From the NCBI GenBank assembly GCA_017506865.1, contig JAFCMP010000401.1, positions 620,001-684,000 on the forward strand: DNA of 64,000 bases, written 5' to 3'. This document shows, piece after piece, positions 42,962-53,869 of this stretch. The stretch comes from Tribonema minus. Its lineage: Eukaryota; Sar; Xanthophyceae; Tribonematales; Tribonemataceae. The position numbers and the translations under genes were made by a program. The number at the start of each line of letters is the position of its first letter. The first letter of the stretch is position 1. Below the pieces are notes generated by a model. The model was not told where the DNA came from and did no database searches. It saw only the letters and a program-made list of their open reading frames with translations.

Positions 42962-45900
42962 CTACTTGGGCCGCGGCAGCAGCGCCGCCTCGACGCGGCG
43001 CAGCGGCGCCTCCACCGCCAGGTACAGCGGCACGCTCGCGGCGAACGTCCCCAGCGCGAAGCCCATGTACGTAACGGCGAATTCGGCCTCGCCGAAGCGC
43101 GTCGGGCCCGCGGCCGCGCGGTAGAACCAGGTTATCACCGTGGGGTGCACGAGGTACGCGCAAAATGTGAGCTTGGAGAGGGGCGCCCACGCGCGGTGGG
43201 CGAGCAGCGCCTGCACGGCGCCGCCGCGGTTCGCAAAGCACTGGCGGGGGGGGCAATGTGCGGTGCAACGTCAGGTGTGCAGAGGGTGTACATTCTTGAG
43301 TAGTGATGGATGTGTTGAACATGTATCAATGGTGAGCAGCGGCGCCCACGCGCGGTGGGCGAGGAGCGCCTGCACGGCGCCGCCGCGGTCCGCAAAGCAC
43401 TGTGGCGAGGGGTGGGGGGGGGCGGAAAGGTGGGGGGCGTGGGGTGGGCAATGTCAGGCGTGCACGACGCGGTGTGTGTACATCTCAAGGCGTCAGCAGT
43501 GGTCAGAGGGCGCCCTTGCACAGCGCCGCCGCCGCCGCAGTCCGCAAAAAACGTTTCTTGGAGGGGGGGGGGGGGGCATTGAGGTTACACGGCGAGGCAT
43601 GCACCGCGCATGACTGTCAGAACTGCCTAAAGAGCGCGTGCAGGCCTGTAGTGCAGTGACTACAAATGCATGCGTGTACTTGTATACGTGCAATGGCTCT
43701 ATGTACACGCCGCGTATAATAGAAATAAATCCAGAGGTCGTATACTCCGAAGTATATATGTATAATGCGTGATCACATGGACACAACAAGCACAGAGGGC
43801 AGGGTGAGAGCAGGGCACAAGCCCACTGGCAGGCCACAGCACGATCGACCCCAGACACAAGCTATGCCATGTCTGTTTGGGAGGACAGATCACTCAGGTA
43901 TAGGCTCGGGTTGGGATTAGGGTTATGAAGTCCCCTGCATGGCGTTGGCGCTGCAAATCCCCAGAAAACGCCTGGGGCCTCAGGAAGGCAGGACGTCAAG
44001 ACGCAGTGGGAAGAGACTGTCTTGCGCCCCTGACCCTAACCCTACTTACCCCTAGTCCCAGCCCCTTTAACCCTGATTTCAACTGTAGGGCACAGTGCCC
44101 CCCCGTGTATGCAGGTGTAGCGGCGGCAGCGGCAGCACGTCTAACCGAGCAGCCGCCTCGCGCATGGCTAACAGCGGCGACTGGATACTGCAGTGGTGGA
44201 GGCCGCCTCGTCTGTGCAAGCGCACCCCAACCCTCACCTTGCCATAGCCGCAGGTGCCTTGGGCTTTGAGTTAGGGTCAGGCTAACCCTAAGTTGGCTCT
44301 GGCATTGCTGGAAGGTCTCAGCAACAGCCAGCTTTTTTTGCATGTCCAGGCGCTTGATTGACACTCTTCAGGAACTGCCGACTTGAATGCTTCGAAGTAT
44401 GCAGACCTAACCCTAATCCTAACACCGACCGTCACATGCCTGCGAGCGCACCTAACTCTAGCGCTACCCCTAATCCCAGCCTCCACCCTAAATGCAACAG
44501 CGACGCACCTGGAAGCACAGCGCGGAGAGGCCGAGCAACCACGTGAGTATGCACCGCGGCATTGACGGAAGAAACACCTAAATAGCGGGTACAACGCCTT
44601 GAGAACAGACAGCCTGTGGAGCAGCGAATGCAAATGTATGTGCATCGTTGTATTTGTGCGATATCAGCGTGCAAGCATCGCGTACATTCCCAGCCCCAAC
44701 ACTAAGCGTGACAGCGACGCACCTGGAAGCACAGCGCGGTGAGGCCGAGGGACCACGCGAGCCGCGCCAGCGCCAGGTAGGCTGCGTTCTCGCCCCTGGA
44801 TATTGGCGACGGGACGTCCTGGTAGGCCCAATACGTGCCATACACCTGCGGCAAACGACAGCGAGAGATGCAGCGGACGGCAACCCGCTTTTGAGTGTGC
44901 ACCGCACTACTGAGTAAACACCAGTACAATCAGTACACCTCATTGCATCATTAGCAACGCAGGCGGAGACGCCCTTTGAAAACAAGCAACATGATGCCTT
45001 TGGGCACCCAGCCCCCCCCCCAACCAGCCCCTCACTGCAGTGCACCACACCCTGTGTGCTTAGAAGCTCACATCAGCTTTAACTGCAGCAGCGCCGCTCA
45101 CCGTGCTCCCCAGCAGCGCCGCCCACGCGACCGTCACGGCGGCGTTCGCCGCCGCCGCGCGCTGCGCCGCCGGCCGCCGCGCCGCCGCCGCCGTCGCCAC
45201 CGCAGCGGCGCGCCGCCACCCGAGCGCCGCGAGCACGCCCGCCGCGTACGGCACGACGCGGCTCCACGGCCGAATGTAGTAGTCGGGCCAGTAGCTGTAG
45301 CCGCCGCTCTGGGGGGCGCCGGGCGCGGGGAGTCCGCCGTCGAAGACCGTGAAGCGCACGCCCTGCGCGAGGCCGAGCCAGAGCGCGAAGGCGCAACTCG
45401 CGGCGACGGCGAGCGCGCAGAGCGCCGCCACGGCGGCGGTGGCGGCGGCGCGGCCGCGGAGGGGCTGGCCGAGCAGCAGCAGCGGCAGGAACGCGAGCGC
45501 GAACTGGAAGTCGTTGGCGAGGTACCAGCCGACAGGGAAGCAGGGGAGGCCCGTGCGCCAGGGCACGAGGTTGCTGATGTAGAGCGGGTTCGTCCACCTG
45601 TTGGGGGAGGAGGGGGGGCAAGGGGGGGGGGGAGGGGGTGCGCGCGGGGTGAGGCAGTTGGCGACGCGTTCACCTTTCAGTCAGAGCTGGAAATGATGAC
45701 TGTTGTCATTTGAAGTGAGTTCCTTTGACAGGTGCACGTGTGCCTCAGATGGCCGCACTCGCCGGCGCGCGAGACCGCCCGTGTGGCTGTCGCAGCAAGT
45801 AGCAAAATCATGGCAGTGATGAGACCTTGGCTACGAGCGTTGGACGGGGGCATTTCAAGCGCTTCTCACTCGTGATAAGCGGATGCCAGCAGCACATGGA

Positions 45901-48900
45901 GCTCATCTCATCCCCGCATGCGTATCCGCTGTGCAGCTCGCTGTACCGTTCAATGTACACGGCATATCATCAATATGAAAACCATGCCATCATGATGTTG
46001 GGCATCTTATGACTACTTCAAGCACGCGTCATCGGCGGCGCAGCAGCCCCACGGCACAGGTCCTTGATACATATCCCATGGCTACGTTTAGGACACATGA
46101 TGCAACGAACACCTGATCTCATCACACGTCGAAGCACACATGTACGCACTAGTGGTGGCATCTCGCCAGTATTCTGAGCACGTGGGCGTCGTCGGCGCCA
46201 AAATACCACAGCCCAGACAACGACTGACGCGTGCCACGCGGCTACACTTCTGAAATCACTGTGCAGCGCAAACAAGATCTCTTCACGCACGCGTGTACGT
46301 CGTGAGGTGCATCTCGGCAGTATTTTGAGCACGTGGGCGTCGTCGGCGCCAAAATACCGCAGTCCAGACGACTGACGCGCGCCACGCGGCTACACTTCTG
46401 AGACCACTGCTCGCCGTGCACAGACCCCCTCGTACGCGTGCACACGACAAGAATACGTCAGGCTATTACGCCGCTCGCGCCAAACGATAGATCGAAGTGC
46501 ATCTCACCAGTACTTGAGCCACATGTGCCACACGGCCACGCTTTCTAGGTCATCGTTCAGCGTGAACACGACCTCTTCACGCACACGTGCACGTCATGAG
46601 GTGCATCTGACCAGTATGTACTTGGAGCACGCGGCATCGTCGGCGCCAAAGATCGTGAAGTCCCATTACAGTGGAAGCAGTGACTAGGGGGAAGGGGACC
46701 CCCCTTTGAAATAAAGTCAATGTTCACCACTGCTGCTGATGGTGTTCAGTAGCTCAAATGAATAAGCTAAATGAGCCCTTTGAAATGCACCTAGCCTCGA
46801 GACTCGCAATTTCGAACTTCACAAGTTATAGGCGAAACAGTGGCTTAGTCTGTGGTTGAAGCTACTAGGGTTAGAACTAGGGCTTGGCCTAACTCGGCAC
46901 CAACGAGTTTGCGGTCTCTCAAGGCCTCCACCAATGAACGCCTGACACGTAGGGCTTTTCAGTGGACCGATCAGTTTCAGCGAAAACAGCGGTAAACATT
47001 GATTGCTTTTCAATAGAAGGCTGCTGCTGAAAGCTTGAAAAGAGCGCTTGCTGCTGTCACCTAAGCGGCCGTTGTCTTGCTACCCAGCCCATACAGCCGT
47101 GTTGAGAGACTCGTCAGCACGTGCCGAGCAATTGCCACATGCAGCATGGCCTTGCGTGTGTGTTCCTGCTGCCAGCAGCTACAGCTGCAGCAGAGCGCGG
47201 TCACCAGTGCTGCTCACCCTGCTATGTACACATGACGAGCAGTATGGTGCTGGAACATGCTCACATGCATGTGTACTTCCTCACAAGCCTCATTTTCAGT
47301 CGAGGTTTCGTCATAAAGGAGGTGAAAGCCGGTCGCGATCGCCAAAAATCGACTAAACGGCGTTCGTAAGCGGTTTTATGTGACTTTTTGCGACTTAAGT
47401 CGGCTAAAGTCGGCTCAAGTCGGACAAACTGTCAACTATCCTGCTCCTCAACGGGGATTCTTGTCCTTGTGGTTTGAGATTGCAACTCCCTCCCCATAAA
47501 AAGTTATCCCATATCAACCCCCATCCCCCTAGTCACTGCTTCCACTGTAGCCCGACCGACTGGCACGTGCCACGTAGCTACACTTTTGAGATCACGGCGC
47601 AGCGCGAACAAGATCTCACAACACGCGCGCGTGAGCATCGTGAGGTAAATCTCACCAGTACTTAAGCACGCGGCGTGGTCAGCACCAAAGTTGCACTGCC
47701 CGGACGACTGACGCGCGCCACGCGGCTGCACTTTTGAGATCACCGCTCAGCGTGCGCAGAAGAAGAACCTGTCCGCGTGCGTGCGCACACACATGGTTGA
47801 AAACGCATCAGGGTTTACTCCGCTCACGCCAGAATACAATAACTTCAAAGTACATGAAGCAAATCTCACCAGTACTTGGAGCAGGCAGCGTCGTCGGCGC
47901 CGAAGTCCCACAGCGGGCCCGCGTCGAGCAGCGGCAGCACCTGCCAGTACAGCAGCACCGCCGCCATGAATGTCGGCGTGATGCGCAGCCAGCGGTGCAG
48001 GTACAGGGCGGGCAGCCAGCGCAGCGCGGCACCGCGCGACAGCGGCGCCGCGGCGCTCAGCTTGGAGAGCGTCACGTGCGTCAGTAGGAACCCTGCGCAA
48101 CGTCAAGTTGAAGTGTGGTGCGGAGTCAGTGTTGAAGTGTGCTGGAGAGTAGGCGCGCAAGTGGTGAAGCGCTCAGTTGAAGTGAGAATGAGAGTAGGCG
48201 CACAAGTGGTGAAGCGCTCAGCTCGGAGAGCGTCACGTGCGTCAGCAGGAACCCTGCGCAAACATCAAGTTGAAGTACGGTGCGCCGGCCCGGCAAAGTT
48301 AAAGGAGTGTGGTGGAGAGTAGGCGCGCAAGCGGTGAAGCGCTCAGCTTGGAGAGCGTTACGTGCGTCAGCAAGGAACCCTGCGCACCATCAAGTTGAGT
48401 ATGGTAAAGTTGAAGTATGGTGCAGAGTAGAGATGAAGTGTGATTGAGAGGCGGCGTGCAAGTGGTGCAGTGCGGCGTTTTTGTCGCCTCGTCAAGTTTG
48501 AGGAGCTCAGCGGGGGAGCGCTGCGTCGCACGCAGCAGGGGTGCGATGGCTGACCGCAGCACAGGCGAGACGGGCGCAGCAGGCGCGCTGAGCGCTGCAG
48601 ACACAGCAGCGCTCAACTGGCAGACGGCGCGCGACCACACGACCGCCAACCACACGACCACCAAGGACAGGCGGCAAGATAAACATCAACAAGCACTCGC
48701 GACAGGACGCACCGCTGATATAGAAGAACGTGTCGACGGACAGGAACGCCGAGGTGATTGCCTGAGCGCTGAGGCGCGCCAGCACGCCGCGCCCGCCGCG
48801 CGGCACGAGCTCCAGCAGGTTGCTGTAGCCGCCCGCGAGCAGGCAGAAGATGAGCGTGTGGCCGAGGATCACCCAGAGGATGCTCAGCGCGCGCAGCCCG

Positions 48901-50340
48901 TCGAGCACCGCCAGCCTGTTGCCGCCGCCGCCGCCGCCGCCGCCGCCGTCTCTGCCGCGGCCGACGTCGAAGAGATAGCGCCAGTTCGCCTGCAGGCCGA
49001 AGCAGAGCAGAACGCGCACCGCCAGAGGCGCGCTGCCGCCGCTGCCGCTTCCGCCGTGCGCATCGCCACCGCCGTGGGCGCGCCCGCCGCCCCGCTTCTT
49101 GTCGTCCGCCTGCGTCGGCAGCAGCGGCCGCTGCAGGTTCTGGTCGTCCAGCAGGCCGTCGCTGACGTGCTGCTCGCTGCCACACTGGTCGTCACCGCCG
49201 CCGCCGCCACTGACAAAGTGCGTGGGCGCAGCGGCGTCAGCGGCACCAGAGTGCTCCTTCGCCTTGTCGGCCTGCGGCGGCGGCGGCGGCGCGCCGCAGC
49301 CCGCGAGCTCCAGCGCCGTGCCGACCACCACCAGCAGCGCGACGGCGGCGAACAGCGCGAGCGTGAGCGCGCGCGCGGCGCCGTCGACGCCGTAGCTGTG
49401 GTCCCCGCAGCTCAGCGACACGGACACGGCGGTGAGGTTCGTCATGGCGCCGAGCGTGTCCTGGCGGCACGCGCGCGGCAGGCACGCGCCGAGGCGCAGC
49501 GGCAGCGGCGACGCGCCGGGCGCGGCGGCGACGAGGCAGTAGTGCGCGCCGTCTACCGCGGCGCACGCGTCGGGCGCGCCGAGGTCGTTGACGTACGGCA
49601 GGAACTGCGCCGCGGCCGCGGAGCCGTTGGCGGCCTGCAGCAGCAGGCCTATCGCGGAGGCGATGTGGCCGGAGCTGAACGACATGGCCTCGATGCGGAA
49701 GGTGTCGGTGCTCACCGCGGCGATGGCGCTGCGGCAGGGGTTAGCGGGGCCGCTGGGGTCCGGCTGCGGGAGGGCGTGGCGCGCGTGTTTGTGTGCATGG
49801 CTTCTCTCAGTGGCATGTCACTGTGGATGTTGCGAAGTGGCAAATGTACTGCCGAGCGTGTGTGTACTTAGGCAAATAGCTTTAATGAACGCCGTGGATG
49901 TTGAACACAGAGTGGCACGTTGACAACCTAGAAGGCACCGTACGTCGGAGTCAATGGTCGGCGATCAGATGTGCTGTGACGCAGAATGGACATCACAGTA
50001 TTATCACAGCAGCTGAACACAAGTAGCACAGCTCGACAACTGGCATTGTGCCGGACTGATGCTCAACGTTACTTGTTGCAAATCATGCCGGCTTGCTTGC
50101 TACGCACGCAGGATTTGACATGCAAACCTGCAGCAGAGCCAGGCAGCGCTCTTGGCAGTCCAGCATGTCCTTGCCGATTGTCCCGCAGATGCTGGCGCAC
50201 ACCGCAGTGATGGGCGGCAGAGGCGGATCCGTGCTCTCAGCATCGTACAATTGGCTCCTCAACGGCATCAGCGCCAGCCGTGCGCCGCGGCAGAGTTCAA
50301 GGCAGAATAATGTCAGAAGCAGTCCTAGTGAGAATCTCAT
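42962..50340 (-). CDS. NRF-6-like membrane acyltransferase (acyltransferase 3 family), six exons
   Basis: Minus-strand exons: 50340-50128, 49763-48713, 48092-47870, 45597-45102, 44845-44723, 43240-42962. All phases close, giving 794 residues, typical of the family. Exon 1 encodes a signal peptide (MRFSLGLLLTLFCLELCRGA) and a Cys-rich start. Exon 2 gives the rest of the extracellular NRF domain (Cys-rich, GACLPRACRQD), a first membrane segment, a Gly-rich linker and the acyltransferase-3 start RLAVLDGLRAL with ILWVILGHT and FLSVDTFFYISG. Later exons carry KYWWTNPLYISNL, GWYLANDFQFAL, YYIRPWSRVVPYAAGVL and LSKLTFCAYLVHP, hallmarks of the NRF-6 group first described in nematodes. The likely role is transfer of acyl groups at a membrane; the substrate is unknown. 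Exon 1 joins in phase but is the least certain part; alone it could encode an 85-residue secreted protein. Confidence 0.9.
43325..43560 (-). repeat. Two echoes of acyltransferase exon 6 start
   Basis: The acceptor side of exon 6 (plus-strand ctgcacggcgccgccgcggt, tcgcaaagcactg) recurs at 43330-43401 and 43510-43550 in the preceding intron, separated by poly-G. Confidence 0.85.
44500..44550 (-). repeat. Echo of acyltransferase exon 5 end and donor
   Basis: The plus-strand bases gacgcacctggaagcacagc then gcggagaggccgag repeat 44716-44752, about 215 bp further into the intron. The GT donor is kept. Confidence 0.8.
46155..47720 (-). repeat. Satellite-like array echoing acyltransferase exon 3 end
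   Basis: The exon 3 end plus donor (plus-strand ctcaccagtacttgga, cgtcgtcggcgcc) recurs near 46163, 46315, 46503, 46610 and 47650, with the true junction at 47870. Units of roughly 150 bp also share gactgacgcgcgccacgcgg and ctacacttctgagatcac. Confidence 0.85.
48215..48390 (-). repeat. Two echoes of acyltransferase exon 3 start
   Basis: The plus-strand bases gagagcgtcacgtgcgtcag plus aggaaccctgcgc recur near 48223 and 48350, 125 bp apart, upstream of the true acceptor at 48093. Each copy keeps the acceptor CAG. Confidence 0.88.
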
Positions 50341-50900
50341 TGCTTACTTACACCTGAGGTCTGCTGCACGGAATCGCTATGGACAATAATGGCATGAACT
50401 TACTGCCACCAAGTTATATGCCTCATGCAGCCTGTCGGCAGAGCTCTGCAGAGCAGGTTTCTCACGTTCCGGAGCGTTGAAGTTCGAATGGATCTTTGAA
50501 GTTTTGCTTGAAGTTCGCGTGGATGATCGAACTCTGAATGTTTGGTCACCTGCAGTGGTTCGCCTTAGCATCTGACGAATAGGTAAATGGTCGCGGTCAC
50601 CAGTCCATGCGGCTCTTCTAATCTCGATCTGCGCTTCTACGCGATGCCACAGCTGTGTGCTCAGTCTGGTGATGACTCTGCAGAGGATGCAGCGTTGCGA
50701 TCATCAACCAGACCACGCGGTCACTCTGATTGTCACTCTGCAAATATTGAAGCGTTCGGTCACTCTGCAAAGGTTGCTTGCAGTGCTCGTGAAATTGGTA
50801 CAGCTGCTGCTGCTAATCTTTCATTCTCTGCACCCAGCACAAATCCTGGACTCCAATTCTGCTGCGCTTTCAATGCCATGCTCGCGCTCAGGTCAGGGCG
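50341..50900. promoter_or_regulatory. Divergent intergenic region
   Basis: It separates the acyltransferase start (minus, 50340) and the AIM24 start (plus, 50901). It contains TTGAAGTTC-type repeats near 50475-50520. A 5' exon of AIM24 encoding a targeting peptide could lie here; a frame open from 50587 runs towards 50916 but in a different phase. Confidence 0.35.
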
Positions 50901-52805
50901 ATGGCGCAGGCGGTGAACATGGACGACCGAGGTGAGGTCCAAGTCTTCATCTATGGCAACGAGGTACAGCACATGCAGGTCCTGCTGCGGCCGGGAGGAG
51001 CGCTCATTGCGGCGCATGACGCCCTAGTGTCCTGCGGCAAGCACGCGACGTGCGTGCCGCTGCCGCGCCAGGGCCAGACGCTGTTCGACGCGCTCGCGGC
51101 GGCGCTGCAGCTGCGCAGCGTCCGCACGCACGCCAAATGGGTGAACGCCAGCGCCGAGACCACCACGCTCGGCATCTCGACGCCGTCCCCGGGCAATCTG
51201 GTCCAGATCGAGCTCGCCGATACAGGTGAGCACACGAATGATGAAACATATGACATCACTAGGGGCGTAAGTTGGTGAACGCGCAGCAGCCTTGAGATTG
51301 CAGTGCTCTCGCGGGCGCTTCATTGCTGCGGCTATTGCTACGGGATCTGCTCCAGGCCGGTGGATTCAGGCGGTCTGGATTGTCTCCTCTGCTGCCTTTA
51401 AGCTCAGCCATTGACCCCATACTTCGCCAGCACCATTACGGCAGCTGAGAGCAAGCGAGTGCAGCGCTTGGTCACACTGATGAAGGCCCGTCTTTCACTT
51501 TGACACCTTTTGCTCGGTTTCTCACACAATTTCTATCGTTCACACAGTGCTGCGTGCCTTGTTCTTGGCTGTGCATGACGTGCCAGCCCAATGAATGCGC
51601 TGCAGCATTGCCCCCGCCTGCGCTGCACCTTTTAATTACACACCCCGCATGCTCGAACTCTATGGCATCACGTTATGATGCGCACATACCTACCCCCTCT
51701 GCCCCCCGTCCCCCCCCCGTCCCCCCCCGCCAGGCCCCCTCTGCATGCACCCGCAGGCGCTGATCTGCGCGACGCGCGACGTCCACCTAGCCCCCCAGAC
51801 TCGCTTCAGCCGCCGCAACCACCACCCCTGCGCACACATGATGCTCGTCAAGGCGCACGCCGCCAGCGGTGCCAACGGCGCAGGCAACGTCGGCAGCAGC
51901 GGCGGCGGCAGCGGCGGCCGCGGCTCTGGAACGGCGTACCTTGCGGCGGGGGGGGTGGCGGTGAAGAAGCCACTGCGTGCGGGCGAGGCGCTGCTGGTGA
52001 TGGAGGCGTGCCTGCTCGGCGTTGCAGAGACGTGCGCGGTCAGCGTTCCGCGCCGGTCGGCTGCGCTGGTGAGTGGCGGTGGTGGCGCGTTTGGACTGCT
52101 GCGCTGCCTGTGTTGCGTCGTTGGGTGCTGGGCAGGACAAGAAAACATCAGGCTTGCGGTATGCTGTACCGTGTGCCACCTTCTTTTGATGACTGCTTCC
52201 TTGTTTCACCGCCGTCTGCCCTGCACCCCCTTCAGTCAAGGTTCCCTTGCAGCCGTTGAGGGCACGACAGGGCCCTGCCGTCGCCGTTTGACGACATTAG
52301 GGCAACGTGACAAGAGACACCGCAACACTGCCTCATCGCTCGCGCGCTGTCGCGCAACCGCGAGTCCACTCGTGCCTTGCACCGTGCTGCGCAGTCACGC
52401 AGAAGCTATGTCTGGGCGGCGCGCCATCGCTCCCGCATCAACGGCTCAGTGCCCCGTTAGCGCCGCCGCCCGCGCTACGATCATGCTTCACGCCACTGCA
52501 CAGGGGCCGGTTCTTACTGACCAACTCATCTCTCTCCCTGCGCGCAGGGCGGCGGCGGCCGCCAGAACCGCCTCGGGTACAGGATGATCGAGGTGACGGG
52601 CCCGGGGACGGTCTTCCTGCAGAGCGACGCCGGCGTGGCGGCGGGGCGGCGCGACCCGGGGGGCGGGGCGAAGGGGGAGCTGGAGGCGCGCATCGCGCTG
52701 GGCATGACGCTGGGCGCGTGCCTCATGTACGGCGCGTTCAACATCATCTTCATTGCGATGGAGTTTGCGGGGCTGCTGGACGAGGAGCCGCGCAACGCCG
52801 CGTGA
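50901..52805 (+). CDS. AIM24-family protein (TIGR00266-like), three exons
   Basis: Exons: 50901-51225, 51734-52068, 52548-52805; phases 1, 0; 305 residues. The N-terminal half reads GNEVQHMQVLLRPGGALIAA, matching the family start (a 'sequence that tracks its own level' pattern of G-x-x-x-Q-x-x-x-V-x-L-x-P-G). The second half reads GTAYLAAGGVAVKKPLRAGE and ALLVMEACLLGVAET. The last exon has TGPGTVFLQS, the conserved GPG-xx-x-LQS end of the beta-barrel domain. A C-terminal hydrophobic helix (GACLMYGAFNIIFIAMEF) would anchor it in a membrane. In yeast AIM24 is a mitochondrial inner-membrane protein needed for normal MICOS; bacterial relatives have unknown roles. No presequence is visible from this start. 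Confidence 0.75.
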
Positions 52806-53449
52806 CGCCGCGGCGCCGCTGCCGCGTCTGATGCCGCTGCCGCTGCCGCTGCCGCTGCCGCCGCTGCTGCCGCCGCTGCTAATGGCGGGGCGCCGCTGCT
52901 GCTGCTTCCGCTGTGGCGTCAGCGGCGGCGGCAAAGGCGCTATCGAGGACCTGACGGAGTTGCTGCCCTCTGCGGCGCGCTCCCAACTGCGCGGTACGCG
53001 CACGCTGCACACTTGTGAACGGAGGCTTGCACCCATTCCAAACTGCCAGTCGCGGCCGTACTTGGCGTGGCGCCGTGCTGGGCAGCAGAATACGCCCCAT
53101 TGTCTCGACATGGGGGTCAGCTGGGGAAGCCCGGCGGCAAGCAATGGTGCAACTGTTGCGCACACGACCGACATTTGCGAAGCTGTCACTCCACAGAAGC
53201 TCTTGGGACGCAGCTCACGCATGGTCAGCGCTGCAGGTGAATGCACAAGCGCGCGACAGGGGGCAAGCAAGGGGGGAACATCGGGGAACATCTGAGATTG
53301 GCTCATTGCGCAAGGGCCAAGGCCTCTGTGGTGCTCAGGCGGTATCGCGTTTGTCTGGTGAGGTGACGCGGTGAGCTGTCGCCGGCCTTTTGCAAGGCTC
53401 TGGTGTGCTGCTTTGCCAATACGCACAAGGTCACACCCAGCAGTCCGGC

Positions 53450-53508
<59 letters not shown>

Positions 53509-53869
53509 TGTGAAATGTGTTTGTGTGCCAGAGCCATGCAGCCAGACGCCATGTGACCCCGCGCCTGGCCACTACTGTGGTATGGCGGCAGTGGTCGTGT
53601 GATGGAAAATGAAGAGTGCGCCACACTGCCTTGTATCGTTGTAGTTCAGTTGGCTCCACATGCCTGTGTGCATACTTTTGTCATGCCCATATGAAAGTCT
53701 TCATGTATTATATCTGCTGTCATGTGTTCTGCCTGTAGATATGCATGAGCCTGATTAAATATGATCAACTTCAAGCACACAACACACACACACCACAACT
53801 TCACAACCACAACTTCAAAGTTGAACATCGTGGCTGACAAACCCTTCTTTTCGTGAGGTTGCGGGCGCC
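52806..53869. other. Intergenic, with GCCGCT repeats
   Basis: Right after the AIM24 stop is a GCCGCT hexamer-like repeat (about 52829-52880). No supported exon follows up to the start codon at 53870. Confidence 0.5.
53452..53505 (+). repeat. CAG trinucleotide repeat, 18 perfect units
   Basis: It is uninterrupted and lies between genes. It is long enough to be polymorphic. Confidence 0.95.

Noticed and set aside
48444..49871. A 475-codon plus-strand frame over the acyltransferase
   Set aside because: It is antisense to exon 2, whose minus-strand reading carries the NRF and acyltransferase-3 motifs in phase with later exons.
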